In this document: positions 54,601 through 64,000 of the stretch, piece by piece | Numbering within the stretch: position 1 is the stretch's first letter | How the letters are laid out: each line of letters begins with the position of its first letter | NCBI RefSeq assembly: GCF_018609725.1 | Contig: NZ_JAHENT010000045.1 | Coordinates: 33,049 to 97,048 of the forward strand | Origin: Methanohalobium sp. | GTDB lineage: Archaea > Halobacteriota > Methanosarcinia > Methanosarcinales > Methanosarcinaceae | DNA length: 64,000 bases | Direction: 5' to 3' | The notes under the pieces: model-generated | Seen by the model: the letters and a program-made list of their open reading frames with translations, nothing else | Told to the model about the DNA's origin: nothing | Database searches by the model: none | Position numbers and translations under genes: made by a program

Positions 54601-54861
54601 TTATTTCTCCTCCAAAACCATCTCAATTGCTGAAACCGGACATTCGTTTGCACAGACTCCGCACCCTTTGCAGTAATCATAATTATATTCAAAAAATCCA
54701 TCTTCTCTGGGATCAATCGCTTCATCTGGACATAAAAGTTCGCAGAGCTTACATTTGATACATTTATCATATAGGAAAACTGGTTTATAGTTTCTCCAAC
54801 CGCCTGTTTTGTTATTTTTAGTAGTGCCGGGTTCACAGACACCGCCTGCAGAAATTGTCAT
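54601..54861 (-). CDS. porD: Pyruvate:ferredoxin oxidoreductase delta subunit
   Basis: CIKCKLCELLCPDEAI, CKGCGVCANECPVSAI; operon position. Confidence 0.95.
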   Translation of the reverse strand: MTISAGGVCEPGTTKNNKTGGWRNYKPVFLYDKCIKCKLCELLCPDEAIDPREDGFFEYNYDYCKGCGVCANECPVSAIEMVLEEK

Positions 54862-55409
54862 TATTTATTGCCCTCCCTTATCATATCGTAGGCTTTCTGT
54901 ACTGCTTCAGCGTTCTTGTCCCCTATCTTTCCAGGGAATCTCTCTTTAACAGCTTCTTTAATTGATTCAGGGTTTATTTCATCAGTTGCTCCTGCAAAAG
55001 CCCCCAGAAGTATTGTATTTACAATCGGACGACCGATGACATCCAGTGCGATTTTTGTAGCATCGACTGTCATTATTTTGGCATCTGTATCAAGATTGAA
55101 ATCTTCAGGGTTAAAATCGCTGTTTATTATTACAATTCCGTTTTCATCCATACCATGTGCAACATCGACTATGTCGATAAGCGTAGGGTCCTGGACTATA
55201 ACATAATCCGGTTCATATATCTGGCTTCTCAATCTTATGGGTTTATCCCCAATTCTGGTAAACGCCTGTACTGGTGCACCTCTACGCTCTACTCCAAAAG
55301 ATGGAAACGCCTGGCTAAATTTACCATCACTGAAAGCTGCTATTGCAAGCAATTCAGCAGCAGTAACGGATCCTTGTCCTCCTCGGCCGTGTACTCGTAT
55401 CTCTTTCAT
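54861..55409 (-). CDS. porC: Pyruvate:ferredoxin oxidoreductase gamma subunit
   Basis: [50 protein letters not shown]. Confidence 0.96.
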   Translation of the reverse strand: MKEIRVHGRGGQGSVTAAELLAIAAFSDGKFSQAFPSFGVERRGAPVQAFTRIGDKPIRLRSQIYEPDYVIVQDPTLIDIVDVAHGMDENGIVIINSDFNPEDFNLDTDAKIMTVDATKIALDVIGRPIVNTILLGAFAGATDEINPESIKEAVKERFPGKIGDKNAEAVQKAYDMIREGNK

Positions 55410-55459
55410 TTATATTCTCCATTACCATGTGTGGAAATAGTAGATAATTTTGATATTGC

Positions 55460-55494
55460 AGGCAAATATTAATATATAAATACTATTTTTGCCT
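55460..55494 (-). promoter_or_regulatory. Candidate por promoter: TATA box flanked by inverted repeat AGGCAAA/TTTGCCT
   Basis: Minus strand AGGCAAAAATAGTATTTATATATTAATATTTGCCT about 50 bp upstream of the porC ATG. Confidence 0.5.
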
Positions 55495-55684
55495 CATAAC
55501 CGATTAATATTTAAAATCACTACTTTTAACATTGTTAATTCCTATATTAATTAAGAATGTTGCCATAATTGCAATGTTTAATTGTGTAAAATCATATTTA
55601 ATCTTTTGGTGGATAATAAAAGGTAACGCTAAATAACACGATTAAAAAATAAAGTTAATTAGTATTTTTGATACAGGAAATTAT

Positions 55685-57118
55685 TCAGATATATCCAGGT
55701 ATGTGTCCTGGGGTCCCAAATGCCCTCAGGTTTTCCAGATTTTTTTGATACTCTTCAATAGCATTCAAAATATCCTGAGTGGTAATGGGTTCTGCGAGGT
55801 TTTTTACCTCATTTTTGGTAGGTTTTTCTGAAAGCTTGTCTCTAAGTGTACTTATCTTTTTCTTTATACACAGGTCAACTACACCCTTAACATCTGCACC
55901 ACTGAAACCCTCGCTTTTTGATGCTATCTTTTCAAAATCTATATTTTTCTCTGGTTTTTTACCTTCCAGATGGATGCTGTAGATTTGTTTTAAAGCTTCC
56001 ATATCAGGCAGTGGGACACGTACCTTTTTATCGAACCTTCCAGGACGCATAAACGCACTGTCAATACTTTCAGGTCTGTTTGTCGCCCCCATTAATATGA
56101 CATCATCAGAACTTTTTATACCATCCATTTCATCCAGCAGGGTTGATACTATCCTCTGTGTTGCCTCATGCGAACCTTCTCTTGCAGGTGTTATGGAATC
56201 GATTTCATCTATAAACAATATTGTATGAGGTCTTGACCTTGCTACTTCAAACATTTCTTTGATGTTTTGCTCGGCTTCACCATACCATTTGGATACTATA
56301 TCAGAACCATGCACATGAATAAAAGGCGTTTCAAGTTCTGTAGCAACTGCCTTTGCAAGTAGGGTTTTACCAGTACCCGGTGAACCATAAAGCAGTATCC
56401 CATGAGGATGTTCAGCCTGGTATTCCTCAAATACATAGGGATACTTGATACCATAGGCTACCATATCCAGCTCCTTTTTGGCTTCTTCACACCCACCGAT
56501 ATCATCAAACTTGACATTTAGCTGTTCAGGTGATATGGTTTCAAATTTTTCAGATTCACTTCCTTTTTCTTCAGCCATTCTGTCATTAGATTCGTTGTAA
56601 TAATAGGTTCTAAGTGTTGGTTGCGGTTTGAGGCTAAAATCAATATATTCCTCGGATACATCATAGACTGTATTAATGTAATCCTCAAGTATTTCAAAAA
56701 ACGGTGGGATATTATCCTTCAGCATTTCAAGATTGAGATTGTTTGTAGTTGAAAGATAGGCTGAACGTTTTATATCTGTAAGAAAAGAAAGAGTGTACAA
56801 GTTGGAACCGTAAAACAGTTTGTAATCCTTGTCAAAACCAGTTATACTGTATTTTTCCTGATAATTTTCCAGAAAACTTTGCCATATTTTTTCAGATTCT
56901 GTATCCCCTCCAAGGTCTATTCGTGTCCCTATTGAATACAGGGTATCTGTTTCTTGATGAGGTATTATATCTACTGATGATATATGATCCACTCCATAAT
57001 CCTCTCTCATGTTAAGGGAAGATGTAAGTCTTACTGGTTCTTTTTTTGTCAATGAATTAAAAATAACTCGGTAATCTTTGTTAGTAAAATCTTCAAGATT
57101 TACCTTAAAATCTGCCAT
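55685..57118 (-). CDS. AAA-family ATPase (Cdc48/PAN-like single AAA domain with distinct N-terminal domain)
   Basis: LLYGSPGTGKTLLAKAVATELETPFIHVHGSDIVSKWYGEAEQNIKEMFEVARSRPHTILFIDEIDSI; AFMRPGRFDKKVRVPLPD. Confidence 0.9.
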   Translation of the reverse strand: MADFKVNLEDFTNKDYRVIFNSLTKKEPVRLTSSLNMREDYGVDHISSVDIIPHQETDTLYSIGTRIDLGGDTESEKIWQSFLENYQEKYSITGFDKDYKLFYGSNLYTLSFLTDIKRSAYLSTTNNLNLEMLKDNIPPFFEILEDYINTVYDVSEEYIDFSLKPQPTLRTYYYNESNDRMAEEKGSESEKFETISPEQLNVKFDDIGGCEEAKKELDMVAYGIKYPYVFEEYQAEHPHGILLYGSPGTGKTLLAKAVATELETPFIHVHGSDIVSKWYGEAEQNIKEMFEVARSRPHTILFIDEIDSITPAREGSHEATQRIVSTLLDEMDGIKSSDDVILMGATNRPESIDSAFMRPGRFDKKVRVPLPDMEALKQIYSIHLEGKKPEKNIDFEKIASKSEGFSGADVKGVVDLCIKKKISTLRDKLSEKPTKNEVKNLAEPITTQDILNAIEEYQKNLENLRAFGTPGHIPGYI

Positions 57119-57305
57119 AATTAAATGTTGTATTTTTAAACTTATAAACCTTCTGCCCGGTATTTATTTTTATTATAAGTACAATTTTTAACGCAGAAAT
57201 ATATTTATAAACCTCTCATATTCGTTCTGTTAAATCCAAATACCTATAACATTTATTTGTTCAGAACGATTATATCATATATAAAAAACAATACAGGATA
57301 CAATC

Positions 57306-58289
57306 ATGAAAATTATAGCTTTTGTAGGAATGCCAGCGTCTGGAAAATCTGAAGCATCATCTGTTGTGGAAAAACTGGGTATTAAGGTCGTCAACATGGG
57401 TGATGTCATCAGAGAAGAAGTAGAAAGAATGTCATTGGAACCAACTGATGCTAATATCGGTGGTGTTGCCAACCAGCTTAGAAACGAAGAGGGATTTGAT
57501 GTAGTTGCAAAAAGAAGTGTTCCAAAAATAATGAAACTCTCTGAAGACCTGATAGCTATTGATGGTATCCGCGGGATTGCTGAAGTTGAAAGGTTTAAAA
57601 AAGAGTTTGGTGAGAAATTTACACTGGTATCTATTGATTCACCTCTTGAAATACGTTTTAAACGCGTTCAAAAACGCAAACGAAGCGATGATATGGCTGA
57701 TATTAATGAATTAAAAGAACGGGATGAAAGAGAACTCAGATGGGGGATGGACAAAGCAATGGAAATTGCAGATATTGTTATAGAAAATACAGGTACACTT
57801 GATGAGTTCAGAAATAAAATAGAATCCCTTGTAGAATATCTCATGGTCGAGGTGGAAGTCTCTGCGGTTGTCAATCCTACTGAAAATGAGAATTATGTAG
57901 CAAATACCATAAAAAACATTTTTGGTGACATCGAACTTGAAACACTGGACACCGCACAGCAGCACAAAAAACGGTTATCAGGTACTGGTGATGTTGAAAC
58001 TCTGAAAAATCTGCATGAAATGTTTAGAAAAGAAAAAATACTGGATACAGGAAGAATGCAACTGGAAGAAGGGCTTTCAATCGATGGTTTATACACTCAT
58101 TTTATTATTAACAAACAGGTGGCATCAGTAGGCAGGATGAACTTTCCGGCAGATGAGGAACCATTGGGATCTATACATGTTACCATTACCACCAGTTCAA
58201 AAGATGAAATGGAGAATATCTTTGACTGGTTGACACCCCCTACTGAAGAGGGAAAACCCAAATTTGAAATGGAAATAAGGCAATTCTAA
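57306..58289 (+). CDS. UPF0200 (P-loop kinase-like) fused to UPF0201
   Basis: MKIIAFVGMPASGKSEASSVVEKLGIKVVNMGDVIREE; C-terminal VEVSAVVNPTENENYVANTIKNIFGD. Confidence 0.88.
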   Translation: MKIIAFVGMPASGKSEASSVVEKLGIKVVNMGDVIREEVERMSLEPTDANIGGVANQLRNEEGFDVVAKRSVPKIMKLSEDLIAIDGIRGIAEVERFKKEFGEKFTLVSIDSPLEIRFKRVQKRKRSDDMADINELKERDERELRWGMDKAMEIADIVIENTGTLDEFRNKIESLVEYLMVEVEVSAVVNPTENENYVANTIKNIFGDIELETLDTAQQHKKRLSGTGDVETLKNLHEMFRKEKILDTGRMQLEEGLSIDGLYTHFIINKQVASVGRMNFPADEEPLGSIHVTITTSSKDEMENIFDWLTPPTEEGKPKFEMEIRQF

Positions 58290-58292
58290 ATT

Positions 58293-59066
58293 ATGAACAT
58301 CAAAAGACTTAGTTTTTCATCCCATTCAGTAGTCGATAATCCATTCAACTGGGTTTATGGACTGGAAGATTATGGATATACCGGATGGGAAATTGTACAG
58401 GAAGGTTCCCAGAAATTGGATAATGATTCACTAAAAAATGTCAGAGAACTGCATGAGACCACTAATCTGGATATAACCATTCACCTTCCATTTTCAGACC
58501 TGAACCTTTCCAGTTTAAATCCCGGAATACATAGAGAAGTTCTGAACCAGATGAGATATAATCTGGAAATTGCATCCGAATTTGCAGACCTTGCAGTCAT
58601 TCATCCGGGATATAAGTCCCCTCATGGTGCACAGGTTCCGGAAAAAGCCTGGAATAAAACTGTCGAATCTCTGCAAAAAATCTGTGATTATGCTGATGAC
58701 TACAATATGCAGATTGCAGTTGAAAATATGCCAAACATTCCTCATATATTTGGTAAAGAGCCCCAGGAAATGATAGATATCATAAAATCGGTAAACAAAG
58801 ATAATCTGGGTATTACCTTTGATATTGGGCATGCAAACACATTGAGCATGGTGGATGATTTTTTGAATGAATGTAAAAACTGGATTACACATATCCACAT
58901 CCATGATAATAACGGTAAAAAAGACGAACATCTACCAGTAGGTTCTGGTGATATCAACTGGAAAAAGGTATTAGAGAATTTATCGAATTATAAAGGAAGA
59001 TATGTTACAGAATTAAGAACTCTTGAAGATGGAAAAAAGAGTTTGGAAAACATTAAAAGTATTTAA
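58293..59066 (+). CDS. Sugar phosphate isomerase/epimerase (AP endonuclease 2-like TIM barrel)
   Basis: AVENMPNIPHIFGKEPQEM, LGITFDIGHANTLSM, HIHIHDNNGKKDEHLPVGSGDINW. Confidence 0.9.
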   Translation: MNIKRLSFSSHSVVDNPFNWVYGLEDYGYTGWEIVQEGSQKLDNDSLKNVRELHETTNLDITIHLPFSDLNLSSLNPGIHREVLNQMRYNLEIASEFADLAVIHPGYKSPHGAQVPEKAWNKTVESLQKICDYADDYNMQIAVENMPNIPHIFGKEPQEMIDIIKSVNKDNLGITFDIGHANTLSMVDDFLNECKNWITHIHIHDNNGKKDEHLPVGSGDINWKKVLENLSNYKGRYVTELRTLEDGKKSLENIKSI

Positions 59067-59091
59067 CTTGTTTATTTTAAAAAAATACCAG

Positions 59092-59165
59092 CGGGCCGGA
59101 AGGGATTTGAACCCTTGACCTATAGATTAAGAGTCTATCGCTCTGCCTGACTAAGCTACCGGCCC
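59092..59165 (-). tRNA. tRNA-Lys (anticodon CTT)
   Basis: GGGCCGGTAGCTTAGTCAGGCAGAGCGATAGACTCTTAATCTATAGGTCAAGGGTTCAAATCCCTTCCGGCCC: cloverleaf with 7-bp acceptor, GGTTCAAATCC T loop, loop CTCTTAA; no encoded CCA. Confidence 0.96.
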
Positions 59166-59231
59166 ATAATCGGCAAAGCCGGTGTTTATATCGTATTGTG
59201 GTTATATATACATTTCGGATGGTAAATTTAT

Positions 59232-61046
59232 TTAGTGCTTAACCACACACTTTGATAACCCAATAATCTCTACTATATCACTGTTATCCGGACTGTAGAC
59301 TATCATCTGGCCCTTTTTAAGATAGGGGATTCGTTTTTCATATTCATTGGGCACGTTTAAAGCGTTGATAGCATTGTCATTTGTCAGGTTGAGTATTATT
59401 CTGGTGTTTATCTGTTTGAACACCGTATCATCTATATCCTGTGGATCCTGAGTAATCAGGAACAATCCAAGTCCTTCCTTCCTACCCTGACGTGCAGCAT
59501 CTGCAAATTTTGAAATGATTCGCCTTGAGTGTTCACCTGATGCCTTTGCGAGATAGCGGTGTGCTTCATCCAGTCCAAGAACTATAGGAGTTTTCCTTAC
59601 AGCCTCATCTCCCGAGGTGCTTAATTTATTATCCACAATTGTGGTCATAAGGGTTAGTACAATCAGGTCGCGTATAAGTGGTGAATTGATGTATTCTGTA
59701 GGAAACACACTAACCTGACCGGGTTTGAAAACCTCATCAAGGATATCAGTGATAGGTCGAGCATCCTGATCAAATACTTTTTCAAAAGCCCGGTTTTTAA
59801 CTCTTCTTACAATCCCATCGTATGAGGATTCATGGATTTTACCGCTATCTACATAAGTTGACCTTGTTGCCTCGTCTTCAATATAATCAAGGAATCCGCG
59901 GTAGGTATGTTCACCACTCTTTTTGAAATAATCCTCAAGAAGAATATCAAGAGCAAGATACTGGAGTTCAGTAAGACCTGCCGCTGCAATAAGCCATGAA
60001 TTGTTTTTCACAAGTTCAAAGGGGATGGTAAATTCTACCTGCTGGGCTCTGGATTTGCCATTGTACGAGTATCCATCCACTTTTGCAACAAAAGTTCTTG
60101 TATTAGACCATGAACCATATTCAACATTTTCAGAATTGAAACTGTATTCATCCTGTGTATTTATTTCCGGATTTTCCTCATACACCTGGGAATATTCATC
60201 CTGTGGGTCCATTATTACAACACAGGGGTTTTTCCACCTGTTCTCATCACTTCGCAGAACATATCGATTATCATCGCTCAGGAATTGGCGAAGAATGTTT
60301 TTTGTCATAAAAGTCTTACCTGTTCCTGTACTTCCACAGACAAGCATATGCCTAAAAATAAGTGGATCTCCCATGGAATAATCATTTCTAAGGTAATAAG
60401 GTACAGTAGGTGGTTCAGCTCTGGTTTTTACAAGTTCCCCTCCTACACTAAGATGTCCCAAGAATATACCCTCTTTCGGAATATTTAATCCGGTCTGGAT
60501 TTTGATTTTATCATCAACAGGAAGAATTGAGGTGTTGGGTTTGGGAATCCTGTCACTCATACGGCGTGTAAGCTGTTCACCATTTCCTCCGGGTTCATTG
60601 TACAGTATACATATAGGGTCAAGAAATGCCAGAAATTTGTAATCCTCTTCATCTGTAGTGTTGGATTTTAACATTCTTCGGGAATGTATCTCTGTTGCAT
60701 CATCAACTTCAAATTCCTGGATATAGCGCAACTTCCATATTCTTGCAAAAAGATCTTCATCCCCATAGGGCACAAGGACATAGGTTCCAAGACGTACATC
60801 CTGCCTTCTGGTTGTTGTTATATACCCTGTAAGAGTTGCATCAGATTCAGTAATTTCCACTGGCTCTATACCAGTTGTTACAATACCATAAGCGTGGTCT
60901 GTATCATTAGTATCTACATCTGGTACTTTATATTCCTCAAAATCAAAATCATCGGATTGCTGCGTTTCTTTATTATCGGTCTCATTTTCTTCTTCAGAAT
61001 CAAATTGTTCTGATGAGAAAGAAAGGATATCCCTGTCTTCAGACAT
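59232..61046 (-). CDS. herA: HerA-type DNA translocase/helicase
   Basis: HMLVCGSTGTGKTFMTKNILRQF, VIMDPQDEYSQVY, LGLDEAHRYLAKASGEHSRRIISKFADAARQGRKEGLGLFLITQDPQDID; likely ATG at 61046. Confidence 0.92.
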   Translation of the reverse strand: MSEDRDILSFSSEQFDSEEENETDNKETQQSDDFDFEEYKVPDVDTNDTDHAYGIVTTGIEPVEITESDATLTGYITTTRRQDVRLGTYVLVPYGDEDLFARIWKLRYIQEFEVDDATEIHSRRMLKSNTTDEEDYKFLAFLDPICILYNEPGGNGEQLTRRMSDRIPKPNTSILPVDDKIKIQTGLNIPKEGIFLGHLSVGGELVKTRAEPPTVPYYLRNDYSMGDPLIFRHMLVCGSTGTGKTFMTKNILRQFLSDDNRYVLRSDENRWKNPCVVIMDPQDEYSQVYEENPEINTQDEYSFNSENVEYGSWSNTRTFVAKVDGYSYNGKSRAQQVEFTIPFELVKNNSWLIAAAGLTELQYLALDILLEDYFKKSGEHTYRGFLDYIEDEATRSTYVDSGKIHESSYDGIVRRVKNRAFEKVFDQDARPITDILDEVFKPGQVSVFPTEYINSPLIRDLIVLTLMTTIVDNKLSTSGDEAVRKTPIVLGLDEAHRYLAKASGEHSRRIISKFADAARQGRKEGLGLFLITQDPQDIDDTVFKQINTRIILNLTNDNAINALNVPNEYEKRIPYLKKGQMIVYSPDNSDIVEIIGLSKCVVKH

Positions 61047-62292
61047 CGGTTTCACTCCAGCGTATATCGTTATATGAGGTGTCAATTCCAGCATTGAACT
61101 GTTGTTTTATATATTCACGTTCAGATTTGCGTATTTTTGCTATTGAATCAGCCTTGGATAATGTTTTGGGTATTCCGTTTATAGAAATATCATAGAGGAC
61201 TTTTCGTTTTATCATGTCTCTTATATTTGCATTTTTGGTAAGTCCATACGGCGATTCAATTTTGAAGATGACATCCATCCAGGGTACATATACCATAAAA
61301 AAGGTTAATGAATAATCATCTGCAGGATATTCATGTTCAAGTGTATCCTCTACCAAAGGAGATGTTGTGTTAAGCATTCGCTCGTAGAATTTGTTGGGTT
61401 GAATGAACCAGTTAGTATAGGTAATATTTTTATTTTCATCTGCCTCATCATTTTTTAATGAAAGAAGGTTTTTGAAAAACTGGGCATCCATCGTCCAAGG
61501 AATACCCCTTATACCGTTTTGTTTCATCGCCTGAATAACCTGAACGTCCTCTGGATTTTTAACAAATCCAATCAGTGGTTTCTGTTTTTTTATATGTTCG
61601 TCCATTATGTCAATATAATTTTGAAGTATAGTCTTTGTATGCGGATCATATTGAATCTGGATATCTTCGGATTCCACTACCATCCAGTACATAAGTCGTT
61701 TTGGATAGACTGGACCATCCATTATCAATACACCATTATCATCCAGCCCATCAAGCATCCAGTTTATATGTTCAGATTCTGCCAGATAGAGTGCTATATC
61801 ATGTACCATACGACCAATTCTTTTGTTCAAAAGCCCCGGCTGGATACGTATGATATTTTTACGCCCTGAACCACCATCAAATTCCTCCCATCCCTGTGTA
61901 GTTTTTATGGTTACAGTTTCACTGGGATTATAGGTAGCGGCTACAATTGTACGTTTCATATGTAAATCAAGATTAGTAGGTGTAGATGCCAGTGCACAAT
62001 GACAGAAATCTACAAATAGTCCGCTATCAAATGGAATTGGATTGGTACTGCCGCTGTCACATGCATAGGTTATATTAAATGGATCACTGGATTGAGCTAT
62101 GGACTCCACATTGACTTTACCACGGTACAGTTTTTCCATTGATTTGAGTACTATATTGCCTTTATATTTTAATTCCTGAAGATAACTAAAAATATCGGTT
62201 GTTATTTCGGATTCATCTTCATCTTCTAAAGAAACATCAATATTAGATGCAATCTGGGATATCTCTTTTATATGAACTGGTTCTAAGGTCAT
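61039..62292 (-). CDS. nurA: NurA-domain nuclease
   Basis: NITYACDSGSTNPIPFDSGLFVDFCHCALAST, LDGLDDNGVLIMDGPVYP; overlaps herA start. Confidence 0.9.
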   Translation of the reverse strand: MTLEPVHIKEISQIASNIDVSLEDEDESEITTDIFSYLQELKYKGNIVLKSMEKLYRGKVNVESIAQSSDPFNITYACDSGSTNPIPFDSGLFVDFCHCALASTPTNLDLHMKRTIVAATYNPSETVTIKTTQGWEEFDGGSGRKNIIRIQPGLLNKRIGRMVHDIALYLAESEHINWMLDGLDDNGVLIMDGPVYPKRLMYWMVVESEDIQIQYDPHTKTILQNYIDIMDEHIKKQKPLIGFVKNPEDVQVIQAMKQNGIRGIPWTMDAQFFKNLLSLKNDEADENKNITYTNWFIQPNKFYERMLNTTSPLVEDTLEHEYPADDYSLTFFMVYVPWMDVIFKIESPYGLTKNANIRDMIKRKVLYDISINGIPKTLSKADSIAKIRKSEREYIKQQFNAGIDTSYNDIRWSETDV

Positions 62293-62587
62293 GGTTTATA
62301 ATTGGGATTAATGGATTTAATATATAAATAACTGTAACTTTTATTTTTATAATTCTTTCTATTGATAATAATCAGTATTATTTGTTTTCAATACCAGTCA
62401 TATATCCAAAGGATAATTACCCCACCAGTTGTATATTATCCAGCCTGATTAAAAAGTTAAATTAAAAAATGTAAATTATATTTTTAAAACTGCTTATATA
62501 AGAAAACCTATATCTACAAATTTAGAGGTTATATCTCAAAATTTAAATATTTTTACAATATGCACAAAAAGCATCGAGGTTTTCATT

Positions 62588-64000
62588 ATGGAAAGCTATC
62601 AAACATTTCTTATTATGCTTGCTGTTTATCTGGCAGCACTTGTATCGATAGGATGGTATTTTACAAAAAGACAAAAGTCCATAACGGATTTCTGGCTTGC
62701 CGGCAGAAACATAGGGTCAATAGGAGTAGGATTTTCTGCTGCTGCATCATGGCTCACAGCTGGAGCTTTACTTTCTGTTATAGGACTTTATCTGTTAAAT
62801 GGTATGGGTTCGATATGGGGATTTGTTGTACCCAATATCCTCGCTCTTTTAATAATTGCAATCCTTGTCAGCAGAATCAAACATCTTCCCGCCATTACCC
62901 AACCGGAACTGCTTGAACAACGATACAGCAGTGCTATACGTGCCCCTGTGGCTGTCATTATTACAATTGTAATGATTCTTTTTGCAGTTGCTGACATCAA
63001 AGGGTTTGCCCTTGTTCTGGAAGTTTTCTTTGGTTTAAGCCCTATTTATGCAGCCGCCATTGTCGCAATTGCTGTATCAATATATGTCACCCTCGGTGGG
63101 CTTTCTGCTGTTGTATGGACAGATGTCCTTCAGTTTACATTTCTATCACTATTTGTTATATCCATGGCTATTGTCACCGTCGGAGCTGCCAGTTCAGGTG
63201 CATTTGAAGCATCTTCTGCAATGACAGTATCAGACGTCTTTGGTAATGTTAATTCATCCTGGTGGAATCCTTTCTCTGTGGGTATACCATTTGCACTTAT
63301 ATTCCTGATTGCAATAATACCCGGATGGATAACCGAACAGGATCCATGGCAGAGAGTCTGGGCTGCAAAAGATAGGAAATCAGCAAGGTTTGGAATGACA
63401 CTTGGAGCGTTCCTTATTACTGTTGTATTTGCTGCCTGTGCCGTTATCGCACTGGGGCTGAATTCACTCTATCCAGGAATTGATGCAGCCGGTTTTCCTG
63501 CAGGAATGGCAAGAGCAGAAACCGCTCTTTTGCAGTTTATAAACAGTTCATTTTCAACTTTTGTAGTTGGGCTCAGTGCAATAGGGCTTGCTGCCGCTGC
63601 CATGTCATGTACCGATACCTTTGCAACCTCTGGGGCTTCCTGTGTATCCCGCGATATTTACCAGAGATTTATAAAACCCGATGCAACAATGAAACAGATG
63701 CGTGTTGTTAACAGAATAAGTGTACTGTTTATTGTTGCATCTGCAACTATAATATCGTTTTATATTACAAGTATCCTTGATGCTATACATATTGCAACAT
63801 ATATCGCAAGCGCATCCTATTTCTTCCCGTTAATGGGAGGAATTTACTGGAAAAGAGCAACAAAAGAAGGTGCTATTGCAGGTCTCATTGTGGGAGCTAT
63901 AGCCCAGATTACACTCACTGTGATAGACCTTGCAAACACTGGTTCTATGGCTCAGCCGTATCTTCAAACCATACATCCGATTCTTAGAAGCCATGGTGTA
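62588..64000 (+). CDS. Sodium:solute symporter (SSS family), truncated by window end
   Basis: MESYQTFLIMLAVYLAALVSIGWYFTKRQKSITDFWLAGRNIGSIGVGFSAAASWLTAGALLS; open to window end, not in ORF track. Confidence 0.92.
   Translation, partial: MESYQTFLIMLAVYLAALVSIGWYFTKRQKSITDFWLAGRNIGSIGVGFSAAASWLTAGALLSVIGLYLLNGMGSIWGFVVPNILALLIIAILVSRIKHLPAITQPELLEQRYSSAIRAPVAVIITIVMILFAVADIKGFALVLEVFFGLSPIYAAAIVAIAVSIYVTLGGLSAVVWTDVLQFTFLSLFVISMAIVTVGAASSGAFEASSAMTVSDVFGNVNSSWWNPFSVGIPFALIFLIAIIPGWITEQDPWQRVWAAKDRKSARFGMTLGAFLITVVFAACAVIALGLNSLYPGIDAAGFPAGMARAETALLQFINSSFSTFVVGLSAIGLAAAAMSCTDTFATSGASCVSRDIYQRFIKPDATMKQMRVVNRISVLFIVASATIISFYITSILDAIHIATYIASASYFFPLMGGIYWKRATKEGAIAGLIVGAIAQITLTVIDLANTGSMAQPYLQTIHPILRSHGV

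Overview
The window is a low-GC, gene-dense archaeal chromosome segment. Gene content (mer/fpoF, ftr, methanogenesis marker proteins, the MCR activation ATPase A2, class I LysRS, por genes, acidic proteins) points to a methanogen of the Methanosarcinaceae. A halophilic relative such as Methanohalobium is my guess, from inference only. From left to right it carries: SMC (partial), Rad50, Mre11; tetrapyrrole and NAD genes; fpoF-mer; a truncated tnpB; class I lysyl-tRNA synthetase; U32 peptidase; hisF; an IS200/IS605-type tnpA-tnpB element whose tnpB has an in-frame TGA; pcm, speB, eif5A and an AOR-family oxidoreductase; antiporter, ferredoxin, ogt and matrixin. Next is an MCR-activation cluster (HAD, A2, MMP3, MMP6, MMP5, MMP15, MMP17, MMP7), then a presenilin-like protease, fen1, gpmI, an M50-CBS protease, TraB, ftr, a CopB-like P-type ATPase with cooS, nth, porCDAB, an AAA ATPase, a UPF0200-UPF0201 fusion, tRNA-Lys(CTT), HerA-NurA and a partial Na+/solute symporter. 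The most interesting items are the MCR-activation cluster with its soluble P-type-ATPase-like HAD neighbour, the cooS/heavy-metal ATPase pair, the nonsense-interrupted tnpB with a candidate guide-RNA hairpin, and a symmetric repeat flanking the por promoter TATA box. I see no CRISPR array, rRNA or prophage. All family names come from reading motifs and remembered homologues; no search was run.
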